The notes: generated from the letters alone by a model not told the origin. Numbered from the stretch's first letter, positions 46,164 to 56,200 are shown. The stretch: DNA of 64,000 nt from Streptomyces sp. MUM 178J (GCF_022414575.1 NZ_JADWYQ010000012.1:62001-126000); one strand, 5' to 3'. Translations and numbers: made by a program.

Positions 46164-47444
46164 TCACACCGGGGTGCCCGCGGTGCGGTGCCGGCGCCCC
46201 TGGGCGGAGCATGGAGCCCCGCCGCCGTGGACGGCGGCGCGGACACCGGTGAGGGTGTAGGCCAGGGCTGCGGCGGCCACGATCGCGAGCAGAGCGAGGC
46301 CGGCGGCGTACGTTCCGTACTCGCCGTACAGCGCGCCCATCACCAGCGGTGGCAAGAAGCCGCCCAGGCCGCCTGCGGCGCCGACCACGCCGGTGACAGA
46401 GCCGACCTGGCTGGCCGGGGTCAGCAGGGCCACCAGGGCGAAGGTCGCTCCGCTGCCGGCGCCGAGCGCGGCGGCCATGGTGAGGAAGGCGATGGTGCCC
46501 ACCGGTGCCAGGGGCGGGGTGAACGACTGCACGACAGCTCCGGCGACGACCACGGCCAGCGATCCGGCCAGGACCCGGACCGGGCCCAGCCGGTCGGACA
46601 GCCAGCCGCCGACCGGGCGCATCGCCACCGCGAGCAGTACGAATCCGGCCATCCGGTTCGCGGCGTCCGCCTGGGTCAGGCCGTATCCGCTTTTGAGGTA
46701 GGTGGGCAGGTAGACGGAGAAGGCCACGTAGCCGCCGAAGGCCACCGCGTACAAGGCGGACGCCTGCCAGGTGATACCCAGCCGCGCGGTCGCGGCCAGC
46801 CGGCGGACCAGCGACTCGGTGGGTACGGTGCGGCCGGGCGCGTCGCGCAGCAGCAGAGCAGCCACGACGGCGTACGCGGCGAGCACCGCGGCGGTGATGA
46901 GGAACGGGGTGGCCGTGCTGTTCGCGTCGACCAGCTTCACGGTGGTCAGGGCGCTGATGGCGGTGCCGCCCATTCCGGCACCGAAGACACCGATCGCGAG
47001 GCCCCGCCGTTCCGGGGGAAACCAGGCATTGACGAACGGTACGCCGACGGCGAAGGTGGTGCCGCCGATGCCGAGGAAGAATCCGCCGAGGAGGAGGGCG
47101 GCGAGGGAGGAGTGGCCTGCCAGGCCGAGGTAGAGCACCGGCACGGTGGTGGCCGCCGACACGATCGGGAACATCGCCCGTCCACCGAACCGGTCCGTCA
47201 GCGCCCCCACCGGGATGCGGCCCAGGGAGCCGACGACGACCGGCACCGCCACCAGCAGCGACTGCTCGAACGACGACAGGTCGAGGCCGTCCTTGAACCG
47301 CGGGCCCAAGGGGCTCAGCAGCGCCCACGCCCAGAAGTTCACGGCGAAACCGACCGTGGCCAGAGCCAGCATCAGCCACGCCTGGCGGGTCACCGGAGCA
47401 CCCGACGGTGAGCTGTCACCCTTCGACTTCACCTGCTGGACCAT
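46164..47444 (-). CDS. narK: NarK-type nitrate/nitrite transporter (MFS)
   Basis: A 426-residue major facilitator protein with about twelve membrane segments. The nitrate/nitrite porter signature is seen in the glycine-rich LLGGFFLGIGGTTFAVGVPF and in GLAIGVFGAGMGGTAI. The first-half MFS loop is GALTDRFGGR and the second is GGWLSDRLGPVR. The start at 47444 follows AAGGGAC and leaves a soluble 20-residue N-terminus. It is divergent from narGHJI across a 1-kb gap and presumably imports nitrate or exchanges it for nitrite. Confidence 0.9.
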   Translation of the reverse strand: MVQQVKSKGDSSPSGAPVTRQAWLMLALATVGFAVNFWAWALLSPLGPRFKDGLDLSSFEQSLLVAVPVVVGSLGRIPVGALTDRFGGRAMFPIVSAATTVPVLYLGLAGHSSLAALLLGGFFLGIGGTTFAVGVPFVNAWFPPERRGLAIGVFGAGMGGTAISALTTVKLVDANSTATPFLITAAVLAAYAVVAALLLRDAPGRTVPTESLVRRLAATARLGITWQASALYAVAFGGYVAFSVYLPTYLKSGYGLTQADAANRMAGFVLLAVAMRPVGGWLSDRLGPVRVLAGSLAVVVAGAVVQSFTPPLAPVGTIAFLTMAAALGAGSGATFALVALLTPASQVGSVTGVVGAAGGLGGFLPPLVMGALYGEYGTYAAGLALLAIVAAAALAYTLTGVRAAVHGGGAPCSAQGRRHRTAGTPV

Positions 47445-47601
47445 GTCGTCCGTCCCTTTCGTACGCCAAGGTGGTACGGAGCCACCGGGATTGCATGCAC
47501 CGGCAGGCACCTCGCCCGCCCGACGGCGTTCCGCAATCACTCTCCGCATCCGGACTCGCTGACGGCATGGGCCATCAGTCCCTGCCAGGGGCCTGACGGG
47601 C

Positions 47602-47625
47602 CCCGGGGCCGGGCCCGGCCCCGGG
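47602..47625. repeat. Perfect 24-bp palindrome of G and C only
   Basis: The left arm CCCGGGGCCGGG is followed without spacer by its exact reverse complement. It lies 158 bases upstream of narK and 45 bases before the PNPOx-like relic. With no loop it is more likely a protein site or an extruding cruciform than a terminator. Confidence 0.6.
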
Positions 47626-47669
47626 CAACCCAGACGGCCGAACACCGCCTCCGCTTCGGGTGAGGGACG

Positions 47670-47896
47670 ATGGACTCATCGTCCGGACAGACGGCTTTCG
47701 CGCACTCGACCGGCAGAGTGCCTGCGGCTGCCGGCCAAGGACCGGTGGGCCGTGTGGTGTACGCCCGACAGGCACTGTCCGCGGTCCTCCCCGTCAGCGT
47801 CCGCCTGGACGCAGACGCCTCCGTGCTGATGCGCAGCTCGCCGGTGTCGGATCTCGTGCGGGCCGTCGACGCCGTCGTGGTCGCCTTGATCTCTCC
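47670..47896 (+). pseudogene. N-terminal relic of a pyridoxamine-5'-phosphate-oxidase-like protein
   Basis: The frame from ATG 47670 contains VGRVVYARQALSAVLPVSVR, then LDADASVLMRSS and LVRAVDAVVVA. This is the start of the FMN-binding split barrel in small actinobacterial PNPOx-like proteins, which are frequent in hypoxia/stress islands. After about 47896 the similarity ends and the frame runs without family features straight into narG. Most of the protein is missing. Confidence 0.6.
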
Positions 47897-48488
47897 GGTC
47901 CGTCAGCCTTGTGCCGCTGGCACGTTGGGAACGAGGGCCGGCTGTGCCGACCTCGTGGGACACGCGGCCGCATCCGGCGGCCGGGCAGACACGGAACGGG
48001 CGGCGCCGCGTGGCAGGTCCCAGCCCGTTGCGGGCCGGGCACCGAGGCGGGTGGGAGACAGTGCCCGGGGCGGACTGCGCAGGGGCGCCGCCATACGGCG
48101 ACGGGCTCGGCCACCGCCAACAGACCGAGAACCTGCTCGTCGGCTGCGCTCCAAAGGAGTCCCGCTTCTTCTGCCAAGGCGCCCGCACCAAGGGCATCCA
48201 GCCGACGCAGACCATGCTGGTGGCGGTGTTGACCGCGCTCACCGTGTTCTCTGCGACGCACCCGGCGCAGGCACGGGTGCCGTCCGGGGTGCGACCCGTA
48301 TGGTCGGGCACTGTGCCCGTACCGCTGTGGCCAAGAGGTACAGCACCGAGCCGTACCTCAGCCGACCGGACCTGACACCGGGGCCACTGGTCCCTGCCGC
48401 GCGCGCCCCGTACCGGGCCGGAAGGCCATCCGGCAGGGACCGCCTGCCCCAGGTGCGCCACGGGCCGCACCATCTAGCGTTTCCGGCC
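47897..48488. other. Long leader region of narG without a recognisable gene
   Basis: About 590 bases that stay open in the narG frame but show no domain. It presumably contains the narGHJI promoter. I see no strong ribosome binding site in front of the narG ATG. Confidence 0.4.
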
Positions 48489-51400
48489 ATGGAGAACGAC
48501 CAGCGCGCACGGAGTCGGGCGTCAAGTGCCGGTGAGAACTGGCCACTGGCCGCCCGCAGACTGCTCACTCGCAGCGAGGTGTCCGCCGACGGGCGTGCCG
48601 TGTTCGGCGCAGCCGACGGCAGGTGGGAGGGCTTCTACCGGGACCGGTGGGCTCATGACAAGGTCGTGCGCTCCACGCACGGCGTGAACTGCACCGGTTC
48701 CTGTTCGTGGATGGTGTACGTCAAGGACGGCATCATCACCTGGGAGCACCAGGCCACCGACTACCCGTCGATCGGCGCGGACTGCCCCGAGTACGAGCCG
48801 CGCGGCTGCCCGCGCGGGGCGTCGTTCTCCTGGTACACGTACTCGCCCAGCCGGATCCGCTACCCGTACGTGCGCGGCGCGCTGCTGAAGCTGTGGCGCG
48901 AGGCCCGCGAGCGTCTCGGTGATCCGGTGGCGGCCTGGGCCGAGATCACCTCCGATCCGGCGAAGGCGCGGGCATACAAGCAGGCCCGCGGCAAGGGCGG
49001 CCTGGTGCGCGCCGACTGGGAGGAGGTGAGCGAGCTGATCGCAGCCGCCCATGTGCACACGGTCAAGGCCTACGGCCCCGACCGCGTCGCCGGCTTCTCG
49101 CCGATCCCGGCGATGTCGATGGCGTCGTTCGCGGCGGGTGCGCGCTTCATGTCGCTGATCGGTGGGACCCTGCTGTCGTTCTACGACTGGTACGCCGATC
49201 TGCCGATCGCCTCCCCGCAGGTCTTCGGCGACCAGACGGACGTTCCGGAGGCGGCGGACTGGTGGAACGCCGGCTATCTGATCATGTGGGGATCCAATAT
49301 CCCGGTCACCCGCACCCCGGACGCGCACTTCCTGACCGAGACTCGTTACAACGGCACGAAGGTCGTTGCGGTCAGCCCCGACTACGCCGACAACGTCAAG
49401 CACGCCGACGAGTGGCTGGCCCCGCACCCCGGCACGGACGGCGCGCTGGCCATGGCCATGGGGCATGTGATCCTGCGCGAGTTCCTCGTTGACCGCGAAG
49501 TCCCCTACTTCCAGGGCTACCTGCGCACGTTCACCGACGCGCCGTTCCTTGTGGCCCTGCGGGAACACGACCGCGGTCTCGTCCCGGACGGGTTTCTGAC
49601 CGCCGCCGACCTCGGACACGTCGAGGAGCACGCCGAGTCCAAGACGGTCGTCCTCGATGGCGTCACCGGCGAACCCGTCGTCCCGAACGGTTCGCTCGGC
49701 TTCCGCTGGGCGAAGGAGGAACAGGGCCGCTGGAATCTCGACCTGGGCGATGTCGTGCCCGAGTTGAGCCTGCTGGAGTCGGCCCAGGACACCGTGACCG
49801 TCGTACTGCCCCGATTCGACGAGGGGACTGCCGAGGGCGGATCGGTGATGCGGCGCGGCGTTCCGGTCCGCCGGGTCGGCGGCCGTCTGGTCACCACGGT
49901 CTTCGATCTGATGCTCGCCCAGTACGGGGTGCAGCGGCCGGGCCTTCCGGGCAGCTGGCCGTCGTCGTATGACGACGCGTCGGAGCCCTGCACCCCTGCC
50001 TGGCAGGAGACGATCACCTCGGTGCCGGCCGGGCAGGCGGCCCGGATCGCCCGGGAGTTCGCCCGCAACGCGGAGCGGACACGCGGCCGGTCGATGATCG
50101 CGCTGGGCGCCGGTACCAACCACTGGTTCCACTCCGACACCATCTACCGCGCGTTCCTGGCGCTGCTGACGATGACCGGCTGCCAGGGCGTCAACGGGGG
50201 CGGCTGGGCGCACTACGTCGGCCAGGAGAAGGTCCGGCCGGTCACCGGGCAGCAGCACCTGTCGTTCGCCTTCGACTGGCAGCGGCCCACCCGGCACATG
50301 GCGGGCACCTCCTACTGGTACCTGAACTCCGACCAGTGGCGCTACGAGGCGTTCGGGCCCGACGAGCTGGCCTCCCCTCTCGGCAAGGGGCGGTTTGCGG
50401 GCAAGGGGTTCGCCGACTGCCTGGCGCAGGCCGTGCGACTGGGCTGGACGCCCGGTCACCCGGGCTTCAACCGCAACCCGCTCGATCTGACGGACGAGGC
50501 GGCGGCCCGGGGCAGGCAAGTGTCCGAGCACGTAGTCGAGGAGCTCAAGTCGGGGCGGCTGCGGTTCGCCGTCGAGGATCCGGACGATCCGGCCAGCTTC
50601 CCGCGCGTGCTGACCGTGTGGCGGGCGAACCTGCTGGGCTCGTCCGGCAAGGGCAACGAGTACTTCCTGCGCCACCTGCTGGGCGCCGATGCGGCCGTGC
50701 GTTCCGAGGAGACTGCGACCGAGCACCGGCCGAAGGACGTGGTGTGGCGGGAGGAGGCTCCCGAGGGCAAGCTCGATCTGCTGGTCACCGTGGACTTCCG
50801 GATGACCTCGACCGGCCTGCTCGCCGACGTCGTCCTGCCGGCCGCCACCTGGTATGAGAAGGACGATCTGTCCAGCACGGACATGCACCCTTTCGTGCAC
50901 GCGTTCACCCCGGCCATCGCACCGCCCTGGCAGGCCCGCACCGACTACGACACCTTCCTGACCATCGCCGACAAGTTCAGCGAACTTGCCGCCGAGCACC
51001 TCGGCACTCGCACCGATGTCCTCGCGGTACCGCTGCTGCACGACACCCCCGACGAACTCGCCCAACCGGGCGGGGTCGTGCGGGACTGGAAGGCGGGCGA
51101 GTGCGAACCGGTCCCCGGGCGGACCATGCCGAAACTCGTCGTCATCGAACGGGACTACGCCGTCATCGGGCAGAAGATGCGCGCCGTGGGCCCTCTGCTG
51201 GACACCCTGGGCACCACCACCAAGGGCGTCACCGTTCACCCGAACCAGGAGATCGACGACCTTAGGCGCCGCAACGGCACCGTCAGGGGCGGAGTCGCCG
51301 CTGGGCGGCCCTCCCTGGCCACCGCGTCCCAGATGTGCGAGGCGATCCTCGCCCTGTCCGGCACCACCAACGGACGCCTGGCCACCGAGGGCTTCCGGGA

Positions 51401-52187
51401 GCTGGAGCGGCAGACCGGCAGTGAGGGGCTGGTGGAGCTGGCTTCCGAGCGTGAGGCGGAGCGGATCACGTTCGCCGACACCCGCACCCAGCCCCGCTCG
51501 GTGATGACGTCGTACGAGTGGTCGGGCTCGGAGACGGGTGGGCGCCGCTACTCGCCGTTCGTCATCAACACAGAGCACAAGAAGCCCTGGCACACCCTCA
51601 CCGGCCGGCAGCACTTCTTCGTCCAGCACGACTGGATGGCGGAACTGGGCGAGCAGCTCCCCGTCTACCGGCCTCCGTTGAACACACCTCGGCACTACGG
51701 GGACGAGCACCTGCGTGACGGGGACCGGGCCGAGGTCACCGTCCGCTATCTGACCCCGCACTCGAAGTGGTCCATCCACTCGAACTACCAGGACAACAAG
51801 TACATGCTCGACCTGTCCCGCGGCGGACCCGCGATCTGGATGTCCACCGCCGACGCCGAGAAGATCGGTGTCAAGGACAACGAGTGGATCGAGGCGTACA
51901 ACCGCAACGGCGTCGTCGCCGCCCGCGCCGTGGTCACCCACCGCATGCCCGAGGGCACGGTGTACATGTACCACGCCCAGGACCGCAACGTGAACGTCCC
52001 GAAGACCGAGGTCAGCGGCAAGCGAGGCGGCATCCACAACTCCCTGACGAGGCTGCTGCTCAAGCCCACCCACCTCGCCGGCGGCTACGCCCAGTTCACC
52101 TACGCCTTCAACTACTACGGACCGACCGGCAACCAGCGTGACGAGGTCACCGTCATCCGCCGTCGCAGCCAGGATGTGGAGTACTGA
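48489..52187 (+). CDS. narG: Respiratory nitrate reductase alpha subunit
   Basis: A 1232-residue membrane-associated NarG, reducing nitrate to nitrite at a molybdenum bis-MGD centre. The N-terminal FS0 cluster has the histidine-type pattern H-x3-C-x3-C in THGVNCTGSCSW, with the fourth cysteine in EPRGCPRGASFSWYTYSPSR. The region with the molybdenum aspartate reads SFYDWYADLP. The length matches Streptomyces NarG only if ATG 48489 is used, although the frame is open for 270 more codons upstream. No strong ribosome site is visible. The stop is separated from narH by one base. Confidence 0.93.
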   Translation: MENDQRARSRASSAGENWPLAARRLLTRSEVSADGRAVFGAADGRWEGFYRDRWAHDKVVRSTHGVNCTGSCSWMVYVKDGIITWEHQATDYPSIGADCPEYEPRGCPRGASFSWYTYSPSRIRYPYVRGALLKLWREARERLGDPVAAWAEITSDPAKARAYKQARGKGGLVRADWEEVSELIAAAHVHTVKAYGPDRVAGFSPIPAMSMASFAAGARFMSLIGGTLLSFYDWYADLPIASPQVFGDQTDVPEAADWWNAGYLIMWGSNIPVTRTPDAHFLTETRYNGTKVVAVSPDYADNVKHADEWLAPHPGTDGALAMAMGHVILREFLVDREVPYFQGYLRTFTDAPFLVALREHDRGLVPDGFLTAADLGHVEEHAESKTVVLDGVTGEPVVPNGSLGFRWAKEEQGRWNLDLGDVVPELSLLESAQDTVTVVLPRFDEGTAEGGSVMRRGVPVRRVGGRLVTTVFDLMLAQYGVQRPGLPGSWPSSYDDASEPCTPAWQETITSVPAGQAARIAREFARNAERTRGRSMIALGAGTNHWFHSDTIYRAFLALLTMTGCQGVNGGGWAHYVGQEKVRPVTGQQHLSFAFDWQRPTRHMAGTSYWYLNSDQWRYEAFGPDELASPLGKGRFAGKGFADCLAQAVRLGWTPGHPGFNRNPLDLTDEAAARGRQVSEHVVEELKSGRLRFAVEDPDDPASFPRVLTVWRANLLGSSGKGNEYFLRHLLGADAAVRSEETATEHRPKDVVWREEAPEGKLDLLVTVDFRMTSTGLLADVVLPAATWYEKDDLSSTDMHPFVHAFTPAIAPPWQARTDYDTFLTIADKFSELAAEHLGTRTDVLAVPLLHDTPDELAQPGGVVRDWKAGECEPVPGRTMPKLVVIERDYAVIGQKMRAVGPLLDTLGTTTKGVTVHPNQEIDDLRRRNGTVRGGVAAGRPSLATASQMCEAILALSGTTNGRLATEGFRELERQTGSEGLVELASEREAERITFADTRTQPRSVMTSYEWSGSETGGRRYSPFVINTEHKKPWHTLTGRQHFFVQHDWMAELGEQLPVYRPPLNTPRHYGDEHLRDGDRAEVTVRYLTPHSKWSIHSNYQDNKYMLDLSRGGPAIWMSTADAEKIGVKDNEWIEAYNRNGVVAARAVVTHRMPEGTVYMYHAQDRNVNVPKTEVSGKRGGIHNSLTRLLLKPTHLAGGYAQFTYAFNYYGPTGNQRDEVTVIRRRSQDVEY

Positions 52188-52188
52188 C

Positions 52189-53733
52189 ATGCGCGTCATG
52201 GCCCAGGTCGCGATGGTGATGAACCTCGACAAGTGCATCGGCTGCCACACCTGCTCGGTCACCTGCAAGCAGACGTGGACCAACCGCACCGGCGTCGAGT
52301 ACGCCTGGTTCAACAACGTCGAGACCAAGCCCGGCGTCGGCTACCCCCGCCGCTACGAGGACCAGGAGCGGTGGAAGGGCGGCTGGATGCTCGACAAGCG
52401 CGGACGTCTCGTCCTGCGCTCCGGCGGCCGGGTCAAGCGCCTGCTGTCCCTGTTCTCCAACCCCGATCTGCCGTCCATAGAGGACTACTACGAGCCGGTC
52501 ACCTACGACTACGACAACCTCGTCAACGCCCCGGCCGGCCGGGACATGCCCGTCGCCCGACCGCACTCGGTCCTCACCGGCAGGCCGACCGCCATCACCT
52601 GGGGCGCCAACTGGGAGGACGGCCTCGGCGGCGCACCCGAGCACGCCGGCGGCGACCCCAACCTCGCCGGCGAGTGGGCCCAGAAGGTCAAGTTCGAGTT
52701 CGAGCAGACCTTCCTCTTCCACCTGCCCCGGCTCTGCGAGCATTGCCTCAACCCGGCCTGCGTCTCCGCCTGCCCGTCAGGCGCGATGTACAAGCGAGTC
52801 GAGGACGGCATCGTGCTCGTCGACCAGGACCGCTGCCGCGGCTGGCGGATGTGCGTGACCGCTTGCCCGTACAAGAAGGTGTACGTCAACCACGCCACCG
52901 GCAAGGCCGAGAAGTGCACCTTCTGCTTCCCCCGCATCGAGGCCGGCCAGCCCACCATCTGCTCCGAGACCTGCGTGGGCCGACTGCGCTACCTCGGCGT
53001 GCTTCTCTACGACGCCGACCGTGTCGGCGAGGCCGCCGCCACCCCGGACGACAAGGACCTGCTCGACGCCCAGCGCGGTGTCTTCCTCGACCCGCAGGAC
53101 CCCGAAGTGCGCGCGGCAGCACGTGAGTCGGGCATCCCGGACGACTGGCTGGACGCCGCCCGCCGCTCCCCTGTCCACGACCTGGTCATACGCTACAAGG
53201 TGGCGTTGCCCCTGCATCCGGAGTACCGGACGATGCCGATGGTCTGGTACGTTCCGCCGCTTTCCCCCGTCCTGGACGCCGTCGACGCGGCGGGCGGGAA
53301 TCAGGACGACCCCGACCACGTCTTCGCGGCCGTCACGCGGCTGCGCATCCCGCTGGAGTACCTGGCGGAGCTGTTCACCGCCGGTGACAGCGATGTGGTC
53401 GGCGGGGTGTTGATGAAGCTCACCGCGCTGCGCTCCTACATGCGCGAACGCACCCTGGGCGAGGCAGGTGACGAGGCGGTGCTGCAGGCCGCCGGGCTCA
53501 GCGTGCGCGAAGCGGAGGACCTGCACCGGCTCCTTGCCGTCGCCAAGTACGCCGACCGGTACGTCGTCCCCGCCGCGCACAAGGAGGACGCCGCCGCTCT
53601 GGCCGCGACGGAGAACCGCTGCCCGGTCGAGTCACCGGGCGAGCCGTCCGAGACCGGTGCCCGGCGCGTCATGCTCGGCTTCCCCACCCTGCGCCGCCGT
53701 ACGTCCGAAGCACCCGCCGGAGGCCACCCGTGA
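52189..53733 (+). CDS. narH: Respiratory nitrate reductase beta subunit
   Basis: A 514-residue electron-transfer subunit with four Fe-S clusters. The cysteine groups are CIGCHTCSVTC near residue 16, CEHCLNPACVSACPSGA near 184, CRGWRMCVTACP near 217 (with tryptophan in place of one cysteine, as in the [3Fe-4S] cluster of NarH) and CTFCFPRIEAGQPTICSETC near 244. It links NarI haem to NarG. It starts immediately after narG and overlaps narJ by four bases. Confidence 0.94.
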   Translation: MRVMAQVAMVMNLDKCIGCHTCSVTCKQTWTNRTGVEYAWFNNVETKPGVGYPRRYEDQERWKGGWMLDKRGRLVLRSGGRVKRLLSLFSNPDLPSIEDYYEPVTYDYDNLVNAPAGRDMPVARPHSVLTGRPTAITWGANWEDGLGGAPEHAGGDPNLAGEWAQKVKFEFEQTFLFHLPRLCEHCLNPACVSACPSGAMYKRVEDGIVLVDQDRCRGWRMCVTACPYKKVYVNHATGKAEKCTFCFPRIEAGQPTICSETCVGRLRYLGVLLYDADRVGEAAATPDDKDLLDAQRGVFLDPQDPEVRAAARESGIPDDWLDAARRSPVHDLVIRYKVALPLHPEYRTMPMVWYVPPLSPVLDAVDAAGGNQDDPDHVFAAVTRLRIPLEYLAELFTAGDSDVVGGVLMKLTALRSYMRERTLGEAGDEAVLQAAGLSVREAEDLHRLLAVAKYADRYVVPAAHKEDAAALAATENRCPVESPGEPSETGARRVMLGFPTLRRRTSEAPAGGHP

Positions 53734-54548
53734 GCCCGCTGCCCGCCACCATTCCCGACCTCGTCCGCACCCGTGTCCGGGCCGCAGTGCGCCGCCCGGG
53801 CCGCGCGGCCCGCCCGGGACGTCCGACTCCGCTCACGCCGGAAGAGCCTCAGGACCGGGCGCTGATGCTGCGGCTGCTGTCGCTGCTGCTGCAGTACCCG
53901 GACGCCGAGCTCGCCGACTCCCGCCCGGTGTTGACCGCGGCCGCCGAAGTGCTGCCGTCCTCGCCCGCCACCGAGCACCTGGCCGCCTTCACCGCCTGGT
54001 TCACCGGCCAGGAGCCGGAGGCGCTGCAGCGGCACTACGTCGAGATGTTCGACCTGCGTCGCAAGAGCAGCCTCTACCTCACCTACTACCTGCACGGCGA
54101 CACCCGCCGCCGCGGAATGGCCCTGCTCACCCTTGCACAGCGCTACCGCGCCACCGGATGGGACACCGACGGCGGCGAACTCCCCGACCACCTCCCGGTC
54201 GTCCTGGAGTTCGCCGCACTCACAGGCCCGCGGTCCGGTGAGGCACCGCTGCGCCGGCACCGACGCGGCCTGGAACTGATCCACCACGCTCTGACCGACG
54301 CCGACTCCCCCTACCGGCACGTCCTGGCCGCGCTGCTCACCCTGCTGCCACCGCCTACCGAGGCGGACCGCGCGGCGGTAGCCCAACTCGTCGCCGAGGG
54401 CCCACCGAACGAGGAGGTCGGCCTCGACCCCTACGGGGCCTATGGAGACGGTGAGTTCGCCCCGCCGGGCACCTTCGTGCCGCCGGCTCCCGCTCCGCCG
54501 ACCCGGGTACCGCCCGCGCCGACCATCCGCACGGAAGGCCCCCGATGA
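53730..54548 (+). CDS. narJ: Nitrate reductase molybdenum cofactor assembly chaperone
   Basis: A 272-residue NarJ/TorD-family chaperone that holds NarG for cofactor insertion and membrane docking. Helical family segments include LLSLLLQYPDAELADSRPVL, HYVEMFDLRRKSSLYLTYYL and the short HGDTRRRGMALL. A proline-rich C-terminal tail of about 35 residues is not part of the fold. It overlaps narH and narI by four bases at each side. Confidence 0.93.
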   Translation: MSPLPATIPDLVRTRVRAAVRRPGRAARPGRPTPLTPEEPQDRALMLRLLSLLLQYPDAELADSRPVLTAAAEVLPSSPATEHLAAFTAWFTGQEPEALQRHYVEMFDLRRKSSLYLTYYLHGDTRRRGMALLTLAQRYRATGWDTDGGELPDHLPVVLEFAALTGPRSGEAPLRRHRRGLELIHHALTDADSPYRHVLAALLTLLPPPTEADRAAVAQLVAEGPPNEEVGLDPYGAYGDGEFAPPGTFVPPAPAPPTRVPPAPTIRTEGPR

Positions 54549-55327
54549 ACGCCGCGTTCTCCCCGTCGGCCGCCTCTCCGGCGAGCGGTGCCGATCTGCT
54601 TCTGTGGGTTGCCGTTCCCTACATCTGCCTCGCCGTGTTCGCCGTCGGACATGTCTGGCGCTATCGGCAGGACCAGTTCGGCTGGACCTCCCGTACCACC
54701 CAGCTCCTCGAACACCGCTGGCTGCGCTGGGGCAGCCCACTGTTCCACATCGGCGCCTTCATGGTGATCGCCGGCCATGTCGTGGGCCTGGCCGTTCCCG
54801 ACTCGTGGACCGGGGCCGTGGGCATCACCGAGCACGCGTACCACACCACGGCCGTCTGGGCGGGTTCGGTGGCGGGCGTCGCCATGGTCGCCGGCCTGGG
54901 CATGCTGTGCGCCCGCCGACTGCTGACCCGCCGGATCCGCCTCGGCACCGACCGCAGCGACAAGCTTCTCTTCCCCCTGCTGTCCGCCACTGTCCTGCTG
55001 GGCATCACGGCCACGGCCGCTCACAATGTCTTCGGCCCCGGCTACGACTACCGCGAAACCGTCTCCGTCTGGTTCCGCGGCCTGTTCGTCCTCCGGCCGC
55101 AACCGGAGGCCATCGCCGGGGCTCCGCTGCTGTTCCAGCTGCACGCCCTGACCGCCTGCCTGCTCTTCGCGGCCTGGCCCTTCACCCGGCTGGTACATGT
55201 GTGGAGTGCCCCGATCGGATACCTCGCCCGCCCGTACCTGGTCTACCGTCGGCGAGCCGCACCGGCGCCGGCCCGTCCGACCGGGGACCGGCCCCGACCG
55301 GCCCCCGGCTCCCGGCGAGCGGCATGA
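54545..55327 (+). CDS. narI: Respiratory nitrate reductase gamma subunit (cytochrome b)
   Basis: A 260-residue membrane cytochrome with five hydrophobic segments. Haem-ligand histidines lie in LFHIGAFMVIAGHVVGLAVP, EHAYHT and QLHALTACLLFAAWPFTRLV followed by HVWS. It oxidises menaquinol and passes electrons to NarH. It overlaps narJ by four bases. The last 25 residues are proline- and arginine-rich. Confidence 0.93.
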   Translation: MNAAFSPSAASPASGADLLLWVAVPYICLAVFAVGHVWRYRQDQFGWTSRTTQLLEHRWLRWGSPLFHIGAFMVIAGHVVGLAVPDSWTGAVGITEHAYHTTAVWAGSVAGVAMVAGLGMLCARRLLTRRIRLGTDRSDKLLFPLLSATVLLGITATAAHNVFGPGYDYRETVSVWFRGLFVLRPQPEAIAGAPLLFQLHALTACLLFAAWPFTRLVHVWSAPIGYLARPYLVYRRRAAPAPARPTGDRPRPAPGSRRAA

Positions 55328-55370
55328 GCCGCGGATCCGCACTCGCGCCGGACGCCACCCGTCGTCGGCC

Positions 55371-55393
55371 GCGAGAACCTCAGTGGTTCTCGC
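55371..55393 (+). terminator. Terminator of narGHJI
   Basis: A perfect 9-bp stem (GCGAGAACC with GGTTCTCGC) around a 5-base loop, 43 bases after the narI stop. Confidence 0.7.
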
Positions 55394-55464
55394 CGAACTG
55401 CGCTGTGCCTTGGCCAGGACCGACAGGCCGTAGAGGTCGCAGGGGTCGGACCGGCGTGAGGCCG

Positions 55465-55483
55465 GCAGCGTCAATGACGCTGC
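55465..55483. terminator. Hairpin between narI and the RheA-like gene
   Basis: GCAGCGTC and GACGCTGC pair across a 3-base loop, 24 bases beyond the stop of the leftward repressor gene, for which it may be the terminator. Confidence 0.5.
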
Positions 55484-55507
55484 GTGGTGACCGGGTCGGC
55501 GGAGGAG

Positions 55508-56137
55508 TCATGTCGAGCGCGTGAGGGTGTCGACCTGGGCGGCGAGATCAGGGTGGGCGGCCGTCAGGTGGGGGCGGGTGGCGGCCAGGGGGCCCAGGAG
55601 GGCGGCGGGGTCGTCGCAGGCGAGGGCCGCGTGGAGCTGCCCGACAGCGGCGCGGACGGCGACCGGGAGATCGGTGAGAGCCGTGATCTGACCGGCCAGG
55701 CGCCGCAGGTCGGCCGCGTTGCGGCGGGCCCGGCTGGCGGCCACGCGGTCGGCGGCGCGGCGTTCGCGCGTGGCCGTCACGCGTTGCTCGCCGGTGGTTC
55801 CGGCGGGGCCGGGACGGCCGCGCAGGTAGCGGCGCTCGGCGGCCTGGCGGCTGGCCACGCCGAGAGGGAGAGCGAGGTCGGCCCAGCTGGCGCCGGCGTC
55901 GCGGGCCGTTTCGATCAGGCCGGTCTCCCATACGGCGAGCTGCTCACGCACCTGCCGCAGCAGCATCAGGGAGGCCAGCGCCTGCTCCGGGCTGGCTGCC
56001 CCCGCGTCGTCGGCATCCTCGCGCTGAGCGTCGCGTACGGCCTTGTTGATGGCCTCCAGGGCCGCTGCGGCGGCGAGGAAGGAGGCCGGGCCGTGGACGT
56101 CGGCGCCGGACGAGGGCGGCTGATTGATCGGGGTCAC
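55508..56137 (-). CDS. rheA: RheA-like repressor of hsp18/hsp20
   Basis: A 209-residue protein in the position and orientation of the Streptomyces hsp18 repressor RheA. The middle contains a probable helix-turn-helix ([36 protein letters not shown]), and the C-terminal part is helical and alanine-rich. The GTG at 56137 has GAGAGG five bases upstream; the frame is open further up but without a start signal. The divergent hsp20 gene and the TGTCATC-5N-GATGACA operator between them match the described RheA system, in which the repressor itself senses heat. Identity with RheA is by context and recollection. Confidence 0.75.
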   Translation of the reverse strand: MTPINQPPSSGADVHGPASFLAAAAALEAINKAVRDAQREDADDAGAASPEQALASLMLLRQVREQLAVWETGLIETARDAGASWADLALPLGVASRQAAERRYLRGRPGPAGTTGEQRVTATRERRAADRVAASRARRNAADLRRLAGQITALTDLPVAVRAAVGQLHAALACDDPAALLGPLAATRPHLTAAHPDLAAQVDTLTRST

Positions 56138-56181
56138 GGACACCTCTCTCGGGTTGTCACCGCATCGATGACAACCATGTT

Positions 56182-56200
56182 TGTCATCCATTGGATGACA
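56182..56200. promoter_or_regulatory. Perfect RheA-type operator
   Basis: TGTCATCCATTGGATGACA is a perfect 9-bp inverted repeat with one central base. It contains TGTCATC-5N-GATGACA, the site reported for RheA. A further GATGACAA at 56167-56174 pairs with TTGTCATC at 56181-56188, so there are three half-sites in a row between rheA and hsp20. Confidence 0.85.

Noticed and set aside
47602..47625. The G/C palindrome as an intrinsic terminator
   Set aside because: It has no loop and no gene ends near it in either direction; a regulatory or structural role is more likely.
47670..48488. An upstream extension of narG of 273 codons
   Set aside because: The frame is open to ATG 47670, but the extension holds a PNPOx-like relic and then featureless sequence, and NarG of normal length starts at 48489.
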